Positions 9,516 to 18,457 of a stretch of 64,000 nt of DNA are shown here, one piece after another; within the stretch, counting starts at the first letter, position 1, and each line of letters starts with the position of its first letter. Origin of the DNA: an uncultured Gammaproteobacteria bacterium (GTDB lineage: Bacteria > Pseudomonadota > Gammaproteobacteria > Steroidobacterales > Foliamicaceae); NCBI GenBank assembly GCA_951828235.1, contig OX639965.1:889191-953190 (forward strand), written 5' to 3'. The position numbers and the translations under genes are program-made. Below the pieces are notes generated by a model. It did not search any database, was not told the origin of the DNA, and worked only from the letters and a program-made list of their open reading frames with translations.

Positions 9516-11240
9516 CTAGCCCTTGATGATCTGATCCAGAGTCGGGGCGCCCTCGCCACGGTCCATGCGTCCGCTGGTGAACCTGCGGATGTATTCCTTG
9601 TAGGCGCGCATCGCCTGCCAGCCGAACAGCCACATGATCGGCATGTTCACTACCAGCATCAGTCCGGTCCCAAGCGTGGTGACCGTGTCCAGTTCCGCGT
9701 CGGTGCGCAGCCATCCCAGCGTGGCGACCAGCGCCAGCAGGCAGTAGCAGATCTTGTAGACCAGCAGCCCGACCTTGCGCGCGCCCAGGAACCACACCGC
9801 CTGCTCCGCGTAATAGCTCCAGGAGATGATGGTGGAGAAGGCGAACAGCCAGACCGCGAGGCTGACCAGCCACTTGCCGAGGCCGGGAATTGCCGAATCC
9901 AGCGCGCGCGCCGTCATGGTCGCGCCCTCATAGGACACGAACAGACCGCTGTCCCTCAGGGCCGGCGCAACGGCGCTGTCGATGGACTGCCAGTGAATAC
10001 TCGCCAGGCCGTCAGCGCCAAGTTCGATCTCGCCCGAAATCTTGTGCAGGTTGCTGTCCGTTTCCGGGTTGTAGTCCGCAACGGCGACCATGAACACCGA
10101 TTCGCCACCGGCCCACTCGCCGCCCGCGCGTTCCGGCGCGGCGCTCTCTGCAATCGTCCACGAGCCGGCCGTTTCCGCCGCAACCACCCCGGTCCCGGCG
10201 GGCAACTCGGCTTCCGGACCGCGCCGCCATTGCCCTGTACTCAGGATCACCAGCGCGGTCAGCGTGCACACCACCAGCGTATCGATGAACGGTTCCAGCG
10301 CGGCCACGATGCCCTCGCGGACCGGCTCGTCGGTGCGAGCCGCGGAGTGCGCAATCGGCGAGGAACCCTGCCCGGCTTCGCTCGAAAACAGCGCCCGCTT
10401 CATCCCGAAGATAAAAGCCGCGCCGGCCGTGCCGCCGAGGAAAGCGCCGGTGCCTTCAAGGGACGAGAAGGCGCCGCGGAAGATCAGCGCGAACGATTCG
10501 GGGATCTGCTCATAGCTCAATCCCAGCACTGCGATGCAGCCCAGGAAATACAGGACCACCATGAACGGCACCAGGCGCGAGGCGACCTGCCCTATGCGTT
10601 GGATACCGCCGATGATTACCAGACCCGCCGCTACAGCCAGTGCAAGACCGCACATCCAGGCGGGCACGCCGAAGTAGCTCTCGGTCACGTCGCCCACGTT
10701 CCAGGCCTGGAACAGGTTGCCCCCGGTTATCGCCGATATAACGACCGAAATACTGAAGATCACCGCGAACACCTTCCCCGCCGGCCGCAGTTTCGGCCAC
10801 CGGGCGGGCAGGCCCTGATCCACTACCATCATCGGTCCGCCATGCGGGTTCTGGGGATCGTCGGTGTTGCGGTACAGCATGGTCAGCGTCACTTCGGTCA
10901 GCTTGACCGCCATGCCGCAAAGGCCCACAACCCACATCCAGAACACCGCCCCCGGTCCGCCCAGGCTGATGGCAAGCGCCACCCCGCCGATGTTGCCGAG
11001 GCCGACCGTGGCCGACAGCGCGGCGGAAAGCGCCTGGAAATGCGAAATGGCGCCCGGGTCGTCCTTGTCGTCGTATTTCCCGCGCGTGATCGCCACTCCG
11101 TGGGTCAAGGCCCGGTACTGGCAAAAACCGCTCCACACGGTGAACAAGACTCCCGTCGCCAATACGGCATAGAGCATCCAGTTGTGCCAGATCAAGGCAT
11201 TCAGGGCGTTGAAAAAATTCATTAATTCCACGGAGTTCAC
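9516..11240 (-). CDS. Alanine/glycine:cation symporter (AGCS family) with a soluble insert
   Basis: 574 residues, an inner-membrane Na+-coupled amino-acid symporter. Family hallmarks include GVAITRGKYDD, SATVGLGNIGGVALAISLGGPGAVFWMW, AGQGSSPIAHSAA and FAFSTIISWSYYAEQ. Usual AGCS proteins are about 450-490 residues. The extra length comes from a hydrophilic, Ala/Gly/Glu-rich stretch of about 115 residues (roughly 334-450) between two C-terminal helices, where family members normally have a short loop. The stretch includes GESVFMVAVADYNPETDSN, which looks folded rather than disordered. The insert is on one face of the membrane; which face was not determined. Confidence 0.92.
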   Translation of the reverse strand: MNSVELMNFFNALNALIWHNWMLYAVLATGVLFTVWSGFCQYRALTHGVAITRGKYDDKDDPGAISHFQALSAALSATVGLGNIGGVALAISLGGPGAVFWMWVVGLCGMAVKLTEVTLTMLYRNTDDPQNPHGGPMMVVDQGLPARWPKLRPAGKVFAVIFSISVVISAITGGNLFQAWNVGDVTESYFGVPAWMCGLALAVAAGLVIIGGIQRIGQVASRLVPFMVVLYFLGCIAVLGLSYEQIPESFALIFRGAFSSLEGTGAFLGGTAGAAFIFGMKRALFSSEAGQGSSPIAHSAARTDEPVREGIVAALEPFIDTLVVCTLTALVILSTGQWRRGPEAELPAGTGVVAAETAGSWTIAESAAPERAGGEWAGGESVFMVAVADYNPETDSNLHKISGEIELGADGLASIHWQSIDSAVAPALRDSGLFVSYEGATMTARALDSAIPGLGKWLVSLAVWLFAFSTIISWSYYAEQAVWFLGARKVGLLVYKICYCLLALVATLGWLRTDAELDTVTTLGTGLMLVVNMPIMWLFGWQAMRAYKEYIRRFTSGRMDRGEGAPTLDQIIKG

Positions 11241-11302
11241 TCCCGAGCGCGGTTTAAGGCACGGTCCGCCGGATGATATACGAGGCGAAAGGCGTCCTCC
11301 CC

Positions 11303-11380
11303 GGGAGCGAGGGCGTCTCGCCCTCCGCGAAGGCAGGACGCCTTCGCTCCCAGGGTTGAGGGCGAGACGCCCTCGCTCCC
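11303..11380. repeat. Perfect 23-bp inverted repeat with a nested hairpin
   Basis: Arms at 11303-11325 and 11358-11380 are exact reverse complements. Between them sits a second 8-bp hairpin (11327-11334 with 11340-11347). The element lies in the gap between two minus-strand genes, just after the stop of the PD40 protein gene at 11406, and could end its transcription. There is no run of T after the stem, so a classical intrinsic terminator is not obvious; an intergenic palindromic repeat is the alternative. Confidence 0.85.
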
Positions 11381-11405
11381 TGGTTCAGCGAACGTATTGT
11401 GCTGA

Positions 11406-12584
11406 CTACTGCGCCGCCGGCGGATCGTCAGACATCGGCCGGCCCCATTCGGGGTTCAGCGGCTCGTAGTTTTCGGGACCGATGTTCAGCGAGGACACGT
11501 CCATGATGTGGGTCTTGATTCCCGCCATGAAGCCTCCGGCCTTGGCCCGCGCCCAGGCCAGCAGTTTTCCGTTCGGGGCCATGCCGGGAAGACCGTCGAA
11601 AGCGGGATTGGTAGTCAGGCGCACGGGTTCGCCGCCGGCCAGGTCGCCAAGGAATATGTCCCAGTTACCCAGCGGGCCGGCGTCCTTGTCGGTAACACGC
11701 ACAAAAACGTAATGGCGGCCATCCGGCGCCGGATTGGGTGCCCAGTTCATGTCGCCGTCAAAAGTGTAGCCGCGCCATTCGGAACCGTCGATGTTGATCG
11801 TCATGACGACCATGGGTGTGGGGCGGATCTTCTTGTAATCCGAGTCGCGCCAGGACCGGAACATCAGGTGCTCGCCGTCCGGCATGAAATACGGAGAGCC
11901 TTCCTGCCAGTCGTCGGTGTCCGTGATGCGCTGTTCGTCGGTGCCGTCGGGGCGTATGCGCCACAAGTCTTGCCGGCCGTCGATGTTGCGACCGAAGGCG
12001 ATCCACTCGCCCGTGGGCGACACCACGACTTCCGCCTCGTACCACTCGTTGTGCGTCAGCCGGCGCCGGTCGCTTCCATCGACGTTGGCAATATAGAGTT
12101 CGCCGCCCCGGGGATACTCATCCTCGTCCGACCAGTTCCCGACCGGCAGATGCAGGTTGTCCCGGGTGGACGTGAAAATCACCCGCTGCTGATCGGGAAA
12201 GAAGTACGAGCAGGCGTCCTGGCCCTTGTCGTTGATGCGGGTAAGTTCCGTACCTTCGATCGTGTAGGTGTAGGTGAGGTTGCCGTGCCTTCCGCTCTCG
12301 CCCTGTACCGCGTCCGGATCGCGAGTCTGGGCGATCAGGTGATAACTGTCCGGCGCGAAATACGCCTCGGCGGATACGGGTATGTTAGGTATCTCGTAGT
12401 ACGGCAGCATCTCGTCGTTCTGCCACTCGATCGCGGTGGGCGTCGCCGCTTGCGGGGGCGCGCCTTCAGCCGGTTGGGCCGAGAGCACCGGAGAAACAAG
12501 CAAGGCGGCGCCGGCCAGAATTGTCGCGATTGGAAGGATTCCGAAAACGGAACGGGATTTGGAGCGGATTTGTTGGCGATACAT
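11406..12584 (-). CDS. Secreted TolB-like beta-propeller (PD40) protein
   Basis: 392 residues from ATG at 12584, chosen because GGGAGG lies 6 bases upstream; a longer frame to 12695 has no such support. An N-terminal hydrophobic segment (FGILPIATILAGAALLVSP) acts as signal peptide. The mature part contains several PD40/WD40-like blades (FPDQQRVIFTSTRD, SPTGEWIAFGRN, MPDGEHLMFRSW, APDGRHYVFVRV, APNGKLLAWARA), as in TolB and related periplasmic propellers. There is no enzymatic domain. A role in protein-protein or glycan binding is plausible but not shown. Confidence 0.82.
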   Translation of the reverse strand: MYRQQIRSKSRSVFGILPIATILAGAALLVSPVLSAQPAEGAPPQAATPTAIEWQNDEMLPYYEIPNIPVSAEAYFAPDSYHLIAQTRDPDAVQGESGRHGNLTYTYTIEGTELTRINDKGQDACSYFFPDQQRVIFTSTRDNLHLPVGNWSDEDEYPRGGELYIANVDGSDRRRLTHNEWYEAEVVVSPTGEWIAFGRNIDGRQDLWRIRPDGTDEQRITDTDDWQEGSPYFMPDGEHLMFRSWRDSDYKKIRPTPMVVMTINIDGSEWRGYTFDGDMNWAPNPAPDGRHYVFVRVTDKDAGPLGNWDIFLGDLAGGEPVRLTTNPAFDGLPGMAPNGKLLAWARAKAGGFMAGIKTHIMDVSSLNIGPENYEPLNPEWGRPMSDDPPAAQ

Positions 12585-12720
12585 GCTGCGCCTCCCAGGG
12601 TTGTAGCGCTGAGCGCCTAGTGTAAGGAAAATCTTCCGGTCGGACGGCTGGCCGAACCGGGAACGCGGGCCATCTCCTTGCAGGGAGATGCCCACGGGTA
12701 AGACATGGGAACCGGGCCTC

Positions 12721-13587
12721 TTAGGGCGCGGTTATCGCCACGCGCAACTGTTTCAGCGCCTGGTTTTCGATCTGCCGGATTCGTTCGGCGGAAACGCCGT
12801 AGCGGCCGGCCAGTTCATGCAGCGTGGCTTTCTTCTCGACCAGCCGGCGGGAAGTGATAATGTCCCGCGAACGCTCGTCCAGTCCCGCGAGCGCTTCCGC
12901 CAATTCCTCGCTTGCGCGCTCCATGGCGTCGGCCTCTTCCAGCTCGGCCGCCGGGTCGGGATCGGAACTGGGCAGGTACTGCGACGGCGAATAGGTCGAA
13001 TCTTCTCCGGCGGATTCCAGCGGGTCAAAGGTGATGTCCTGACCGGCCAGGCGCATCTCCATTTCCGCCACTTCCTCGGGCTTTACCCCGAGATATTCGG
13101 CCACGGCCTGCTGCTCGTCCGGCGACATCCAGCCCAGCCGCTTCTTGAGCTTGCGCAGGTTGAAGAACAGCTTGCGCTGGGCCTTGGTGGTGGCCACCTT
13201 GACCAGGCGCCAGTTGCGCAGGACGAATTCGTGAATTTCGGCCCGAATCCAGTGGACGGCGAATGTCACCAGGCGAACGCCGACGGTGGGGTCGAAACGC
13301 TTGACCGCCTTCATCAGGCCCACGTTGCCTTCCTGGATCAGGTCGGCCATCGGCAGCCCGTATCCCTGGTAGCCGCTGGCGATATGCACCACGAACCTCA
13401 GATGCGCCAGGACCAGCTGGCGCGCAGCGTCCAGATCGCCGTCCTCGCGCAGCCGGGTGGCCAGCTCCCGTTCTTCCTCCTCGCTGAGCGAGGGGACCGA
13501 TCCGACCGCCTGTATGTACGCATCCAGGCTGCCCAGCGGGCCCGCCAGGATCAGGTCACGGTTGGTCGCGGCAATCGCAGTGTTCAT
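12721..13587 (-). CDS. rpoH: RNA polymerase heat-shock sigma factor RpoH (sigma-32)
   Basis: 288 residues. Closely follows the enterobacterial RpoH pattern: LVLAHLRFVVHIASGYQGYGLP, then ADLIQEGNVGLMKAVKRFDP (region 2), the RpoH-box segment VKVATTKAQRKLFFNLRK, and region 4.2 LAGRYGVSAERIRQIENQAL. It directs RNA polymerase to chaperone and protease promoters. I chose the ATG at 13587 because AAGGA lies just upstream; an in-frame ATG at 13602 is an alternative. In E. coli rpoH follows ftsYEX; here it stands alone between a receptor gene and a propeller gene, while ftsEX are 30 kb away. Confidence 0.95.
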   Translation of the reverse strand: MNTAIAATNRDLILAGPLGSLDAYIQAVGSVPSLSEEEERELATRLREDGDLDAARQLVLAHLRFVVHIASGYQGYGLPMADLIQEGNVGLMKAVKRFDPTVGVRLVTFAVHWIRAEIHEFVLRNWRLVKVATTKAQRKLFFNLRKLKKRLGWMSPDEQQAVAEYLGVKPEEVAEMEMRLAGQDITFDPLESAGEDSTYSPSQYLPSSDPDPAAELEEADAMERASEELAEALAGLDERSRDIITSRRLVEKKATLHELAGRYGVSAERIRQIENQALKQLRVAITAP

Positions 13588-13661
13588 CGCATCCTTAGGC
13601 ATTGCGCAATGGATTTTACCATTCTTGTGGGGTCGGCCTCTGCATTTTTCAAGCACAAAGA

Positions 13662-13718
13662 GGGAGCGAAGGCCTTCCGGCCCCCGTCCAGGGCGGAGGA
13701 CGCCCGCCCCTGGCTCCC
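13662..13718. repeat. Imperfect intergenic palindrome
   Basis: GGGAGC at 13662-13667 pairs with GCTCCC at 13713-13718. Inside, GGCC pairs with GGCC (13671-13682), and CCAGGGCGG at 13688-13696 nearly pairs with CCGCCCCTGG. It lies after the stop of the receptor gene at 13738. Short blocks (GGGAGCGA, GGACGCC) recall the perfect hairpin at 11303-11380, so the two may belong to one repeat family; a transcription terminator is the other reading. Confidence 0.5.
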
Positions 13719-13737
13719 GGATAGTTGCCGTTACGCG

Positions 13738-16542
13738 CTAGAAGCGGTAGTTCAGGCGTATGCCAATCTGGCGAGGATCCGGCAGATAGCCATACACGGT
13801 TGACGCAATTCGCGGCGCAGGCAGAATCGTGAACGGAGCTCCGAGTCCGGTCGTGTCCACCAGAATGGCAAACCTCCAGTCGCTCACCGGCATGCCCGGA
13901 CCGCCGCCGGCCCATTTGACCGTGTCGTCGTCGAAGACATTGTTCACGTAAACCGTGAATTCCCATTCATCCGTCGCCAGTCCGAACTGCAGGTTGGCAA
14001 GCCAATACGACTGGAGAATCTTCTTGTTGTAGTCCTCGATGAACCGTTCGCCCTGGTAGTGGGCGCTGAATGACGCGAAGGAGTCCCATCCCTGGCGGAT
14101 CCTGGAAGGCCCCTGGTAGGCCAGCGTGAATTGCCAAGCGTGATTTGGCGTACGCTCCAGGTCGTAGCCGCTGCGGTCCACTTCACAAATCGGCTCGCCC
14201 GCCGCCATGACCAGGTTGCAGTTGCCCACGCGGGCGGCGTCCGCCGAGCCGGTGGAAAGGACCTTGTAATCGGTGAACTCCCCGTTCAGCCACGTGTATC
14301 CGGCCGAGAGTCTCCAGTTGTCGCTGATCAGCCAGTTCGCGTCCAGCTCCAGCCCATGCACTTCGGCGCCGCTGGCGTTGCTGATTACCGTGCCCAATTG
14401 ACCGCGAATGATCCTCTGGGCGCTGATCTGCTTGTCGGTAAAGTCCTGGAAGAAGTAGGCGCCGTTGAAGCGCAAGCGCCCGTCCATCAGGGTGCGCTTC
14501 ATCCCCACTTCCCAAACCTGCATTTCCTCGGGGTCGAACTCGATCTCGTCGGGCTCGCCGTTACCGTTGGCGTCCGCGCCAAAACCACCAAAACCCAGCG
14601 TGCTGAAACCACCGGGCTTCTTGGCCACGGCCCAGGAGAAGTACCACATCGTGTCGTCCGACTGGTTCCACTGCAAACCCACCTTGGGCGTGACATAGCT
14701 GTCGCTGCGGCTGAAGCTCAAGGGAGTGGAAAAATTGCCGGGAGTCCCAAAGCCATTGGGCGGATAGGCGCCGTAGGACACGCCGGGGATGCAGTTGCCG
14801 GAACTTCCGCAGGCCTGCAGCGATCCCGTACCCTCTGCGCGGCGTGCCGCGGCGTTGTAGGTATTGGGCGCGGTGACGTCCGTTGTTTCGTCGGTCCAGC
14901 GCGCTTCCGCGCGAACCACAAGCGTTTCCGTCAAATCGAAATCAAATGACAGGTAAACGGAACGATGGTCCGTTTCGCGGCTTACCGTGGTTATTTGCGT
15001 CTGGTCATAGACCTGTTGGGTGATCAGCGCACTGGGATAGCTGGAGTACTTGCAGGTGTTCCGGGCGGGATTGGGGGGTATTCCGAATTGAGGAACCGCG
15101 CCAAACGTGTCGATCGTGAATGCGGGAGCGAACGGGCTGGGCTTGAGCCGAAGCAGGCTGCAGTAGGTGCCGCCGGTAATTACGGTGTTGTTGCGCTCGT
15201 CCTGGTCCACTTCCTCTTGCCACAACTGGGCGCCGACGGCGAAATTGAAGCGCCCTTCAAACTCCGATATGTAGCGCAACTCCTGGCTCAGGAGCGAAGT
15301 GTCCGTCAGAATATCTCCGATCTGACTGGCGATGCTGATGTCCATCCCGTTCGGTCCGGCCTCGGCTATCTTGTCAAGGTCCATTTCGGCGCCCGTTTCC
15401 GCATCCGCCACTCCGGTGAGCGACGTCAGCGTGCCCGGTCCCACTGCCCAATCCGCAACCAGCGAGAAGCGCAGCACTTCGCGCGTTGAACCGGGGAAAT
15501 CCTCGTTGCCGATACCCCTGCGGTAGTCCGGCGTCAACTTGACTAAAAGATCATCGCCGTCGGGGATGGCGCCGATGACGCCGGGATGCTCCATGTCATC
15601 GAACACCGCGGGATCATCGGGGTCGGCCGCGCGGGTGCGCAACAGGTGATCCTGGATGATTTTCGCAGGGCCATCGCAGTCGTCGTCATTGACGAAGCCG
15701 CCGTTGCACTTCGATGCCGAGGCCGGCACGCGGTTGATCCCGTTGAAGTCGATATTGGCCTGCGGCGCGACCTCGAACTCGTCGTCGGAGTACTCCAGGC
15801 GCAGCCTGTAATTGGACGAGTCGTTGGGTTCGAACTTCAATGTGGCGGCTACGCCCAATCCCTCGCCACCGCCGATGTCGTTGCCGGTAATGGAGTTCTG
15901 GTGGAAGCCGCCCTCCTCCCAGTACATCGCGTTCAGACGGTATCCGGCCCTGTCGCCGAGCGGTCCCGAAAGGCTGCCCTTGAAGTTGTAATAGCCTTCC
16001 TCCGCCCCGTCGAGGCCGAACTCGCCTTCGGTTTCATCCGACGGATCGCGTGTGATGTACTGCACCGCTCCGGCGAAAGCGCTTCGCCCGTAAAGCGCGC
16101 TCTGCGGGCCCTTTACGACTTCGACGCGCTCAATATCAAGCATGCGCGGGTTGATCAGCATGCTGCCGCCGGCAACAGCGATGGCCTCGCTGGAAATATC
16201 GATGCCATCAATGAGCGTGGCGGCATTGGGACGCCCGCGCGTGGGGGCCAATCCCCGAATCACCAGGCGTGTGTCGCGCGGCGAATAGCCCCTGTCGAAC
16301 TGCAGGCTGGAGTCGAGGTTGGCGATCTCGTTCAATTCCTTCACGCCGGCCCGCTCCATGTCTTCGCGGCTCAGGGCGTTGACCGCGATGGGAATATCCT
16401 GGAGGTTCTCCTCCTTCTTTCGAGTGGTGACGACGATTTCCTCCAGGCCGGCGTCATCCTGCGCCGTGGCCGGCAGCGCAATCAGCGCTCCCGCTGCGAT
16501 CGCGATGGAAATCGAAAAAACTCGGTTACAAGTTGCTTTCAT
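13738..16542 (-). CDS. TonB-dependent receptor
   Basis: 934 residues, full length. It has a signal peptide (IAIAAGALIALPATAQ), a TonB box region (EEIVVTTRKKEENLQDIPI), a plug domain (VIRGLAPTRGRPNAATLIDGI, VEVVKGPQSALYGRSAFAGAV) and a barrel ending in IRLNYRF with C-terminal Phe. The plug sequence resembles the large sterol/carbohydrate-type receptors common in marine gammaproteobacteria rather than classic siderophore receptors; the ligand is not known. It is transcribed away from the UbiD gene that lies upstream on the same strand and could be its uptake partner. Confidence 0.92.
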   Translation of the reverse strand: MKATCNRVFSISIAIAAGALIALPATAQDDAGLEEIVVTTRKKEENLQDIPIAVNALSREDMERAGVKELNEIANLDSSLQFDRGYSPRDTRLVIRGLAPTRGRPNAATLIDGIDISSEAIAVAGGSMLINPRMLDIERVEVVKGPQSALYGRSAFAGAVQYITRDPSDETEGEFGLDGAEEGYYNFKGSLSGPLGDRAGYRLNAMYWEEGGFHQNSITGNDIGGGEGLGVAATLKFEPNDSSNYRLRLEYSDDEFEVAPQANIDFNGINRVPASASKCNGGFVNDDDCDGPAKIIQDHLLRTRAADPDDPAVFDDMEHPGVIGAIPDGDDLLVKLTPDYRRGIGNEDFPGSTREVLRFSLVADWAVGPGTLTSLTGVADAETGAEMDLDKIAEAGPNGMDISIASQIGDILTDTSLLSQELRYISEFEGRFNFAVGAQLWQEEVDQDERNNTVITGGTYCSLLRLKPSPFAPAFTIDTFGAVPQFGIPPNPARNTCKYSSYPSALITQQVYDQTQITTVSRETDHRSVYLSFDFDLTETLVVRAEARWTDETTDVTAPNTYNAAARRAEGTGSLQACGSSGNCIPGVSYGAYPPNGFGTPGNFSTPLSFSRSDSYVTPKVGLQWNQSDDTMWYFSWAVAKKPGGFSTLGFGGFGADANGNGEPDEIEFDPEEMQVWEVGMKRTLMDGRLRFNGAYFFQDFTDKQISAQRIIRGQLGTVISNASGAEVHGLELDANWLISDNWRLSAGYTWLNGEFTDYKVLSTGSADAARVGNCNLVMAAGEPICEVDRSGYDLERTPNHAWQFTLAYQGPSRIRQGWDSFASFSAHYQGERFIEDYNKKILQSYWLANLQFGLATDEWEFTVYVNNVFDDDTVKWAGGGPGMPVSDWRFAILVDTTGLGAPFTILPAPRIASTVYGYLPDPRQIGIRLNYRF

Positions 16543-16629
16543 TACAACCCCCCCTTACAAGGTTGTACAAGGCTCCCCCGCCGTTGGACAGATTGAATCT
16601 GCCGGACCAAGGTTACCCGAATTTATCTC

Positions 16630-18138
16630 TTATTTCACCCAACCCTTGAGGTAGTCAGGCCACTTCCGGTCGATTTCGCCCAGCAGGTCCGGGCATTTCT
16701 CCTCCAGCAGCACGCGTGACACGGGTGGCCACATGTCCGGACCGCCCTCGCCGGGCAATTGCTGGGTCGCGTCAATAATCATCTTGCTGGTGATCCCCCT
16801 GGTTTGCAGACTGGGATCGGGCATGCGCATCTGCGTTTGCGGAATTACAACGCTGGCCTTTGGCTGCCATCGCGCGCCCAGCACGTGAAGGATGTTCAGG
16901 GGCCGGAGGATGTTCACGTCCTTGTCGACCACGATCACAACCTTGTTGAGACCGGCATTGGCGGCCACCGCCTGCCCGGCCGCCATGCCTTCGCCTGCGA
17001 ACCTCTTGTCGATACTGACAAGGCTGACGCCGTTGGCGCCGCGCGGCGAGTAGATGGCTTTCAGGCTGGGTATAAGTTTCCTGTAGCGGTGGTATTCGGC
17101 CGCGCATTGAGGCCCCTTGGGCATGTCCGCCGCCACGCCGGTGAAGGAGTTGAAAAACAACGGATCGCGACGGTGCGTGACGGCCGTGACGTTGACAAAG
17201 AAATTGTCGCGTTTCATGAGGCCCAGGTAGCCATACATTTCCCCGTACGGGCCTTCGTCTTCCGCCTGGTCCAGCGGAACTTCCCCTTCGATAATCATCT
17301 CGGCATGGGCCGGCACCATGATGTCGTTGGTTTCGCTTTCGACGAGTTCAATCGGCTTGCCTATCAGCCCACCCGCAATTTCAATTTCGCTTTCGCCGAA
17401 ACCGGCCATTTTGGTGCTGCTCACGGACCAGACGGCGGGATCGACGGCAACCGCAATGGATACTTTGCATGCGCGATCGCCGCGCCGCTTCATGCCCATG
17501 AGCAGGCGCCAGCCGTCCTGGCCCGGCTCGGGGTTCAATCCGATCTTGTTCCTGCCCTTGATCTGGCAGCGATAGGTGCCGATATTCGCTCCCAACGCGC
17601 TGTCATGCATGAATACGGCGCCCGTATTGATGTAACGGGCGGCATCGGCCGGGTTGTTCTTGAGCCAGGGAAACCTGTAAAGGTCGATATCGTTTCCCGT
17701 TAATCGAATTTCCTTGCACGGAGCACTGGACGGTTCCACCCGCACGGGCTTTACCTTCATCCAGTTCCCGGCGGCATCAATGCGCGTCATCAATTTATCG
17801 CGTGTCGCCCGGTACATTTGCTCGTCGTTATCGGTGATGTTTTCGACACCGAACGGCAAGGCTTCGATGTCCCAATTGCCGTAGAGGTTGGCGACAACCG
17901 GGCCCTCGCGCCACTCTCCGTCGATCTTCAGGCGTTCGATCAGAATGGCGGGCGCGTCTTCGTATCCGAACTTGTCAATCAGGCGATACATGAGGCCAGT
18001 GGCCTCATACTTGTCCTGATCGATTTCCTTAAGGCGCATGAGCTTGCCGTGCGCCTCAATTGCGTGAACGAAATCGCGCAGGGAGTCGTAAGGACCGGTG
18101 AGTCGAGAATTTTTCTCTTGATCGCGAACAACTGACAT
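16630..18138 (-). CDS. UbiD family (prenylated-FMN) decarboxylase
   Basis: 502 residues. UbiD-type (de)carboxylase that uses prenylated FMN made by a UbiX partner, which is not in this window. Typical features are the N-terminal YDSLRDFVHAIEAHGKLMRL and the central EDEGPYGEMYGYLG segment, which carries the catalytic glutamates. Another is the GALIGANIGTYR-like stretch, here GANIGTYRCQIKGRNKIG. It is not clearly the ubiquinone enzyme; many such paralogues act on aromatic or unsaturated acids. Its start codon lies only 22 bases from a large repeat element (18161-18428), which must hold or replace its promoter. Confidence 0.88.
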   Translation of the reverse strand: MSVVRDQEKNSRLTGPYDSLRDFVHAIEAHGKLMRLKEIDQDKYEATGLMYRLIDKFGYEDAPAILIERLKIDGEWREGPVVANLYGNWDIEALPFGVENITDNDEQMYRATRDKLMTRIDAAGNWMKVKPVRVEPSSAPCKEIRLTGNDIDLYRFPWLKNNPADAARYINTGAVFMHDSALGANIGTYRCQIKGRNKIGLNPEPGQDGWRLLMGMKRRGDRACKVSIAVAVDPAVWSVSSTKMAGFGESEIEIAGGLIGKPIELVESETNDIMVPAHAEMIIEGEVPLDQAEDEGPYGEMYGYLGLMKRDNFFVNVTAVTHRRDPLFFNSFTGVAADMPKGPQCAAEYHRYRKLIPSLKAIYSPRGANGVSLVSIDKRFAGEGMAAGQAVAANAGLNKVVIVVDKDVNILRPLNILHVLGARWQPKASVVIPQTQMRMPDPSLQTRGITSKMIIDATQQLPGEGGPDMWPPVSRVLLEEKCPDLLGEIDRKWPDYLKGWVK

Positions 18139-18160
18139 AAGCTTATGTCCCGTGGATTCT

Positions 18161-18428
18161 AGTGTGCTGTCCCATGAGTTCGTTGCCTTTCAGGGCGGGC
18201 CTGAAGCGTCAATGCAAGGCGCCGTCCGCAGGGAATACTGCCCCGTATTGCCCAGGGCGGCAACGCCGCAGTGGCGCTTCAGGCCCGCTCCCGAAGGGCG
18301 CGGCCCCTGTGGCCCGTGGCCGCGTTGCGCTCCTTGGCAATGGAGAACCACCATTCCCGGCGGAACGCGCCTTGCCACACGCCACAGGGGACGCGCTGAA
18401 AGGCAACGAACTTATGGGACAGCACACT
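18161..18428. repeat. Modular inverted-repeat element A (fills the 18139-18457 intergenic gap)
   Basis: 268 bases with no convincing gene. Outer arms of 33 bp at 18161-18193 and 18396-18428 match at 32 positions. Inside are two hairpin modules. Module 1 has a perfect 14-bp stem (18195-18208 with 18275-18288) and a 66-nt loop. Module 2 has a 10-bp stem (18304-18313 with 18381-18390) and a 67-nt loop. The second loop, read in reverse complement, resembles the first: both have GCAAGGCGC near one end and a GCAACGC core near the other. The same plan recurs at 56776-57046. It sits between two divergent genes. A non-autonomous mobile element is likely; no target duplication was seen. Confidence 0.85.
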
Positions 18429-18457
18429 GGGCCATTGTAGAAGAAGGGGGCTTAAGA

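Noticed and set aside
18152..18457. N-terminal extension of the cytochrome/PQQ protein
   Set aside because: It is translated from repeat element A; the signal peptide starts at GTG 18458.
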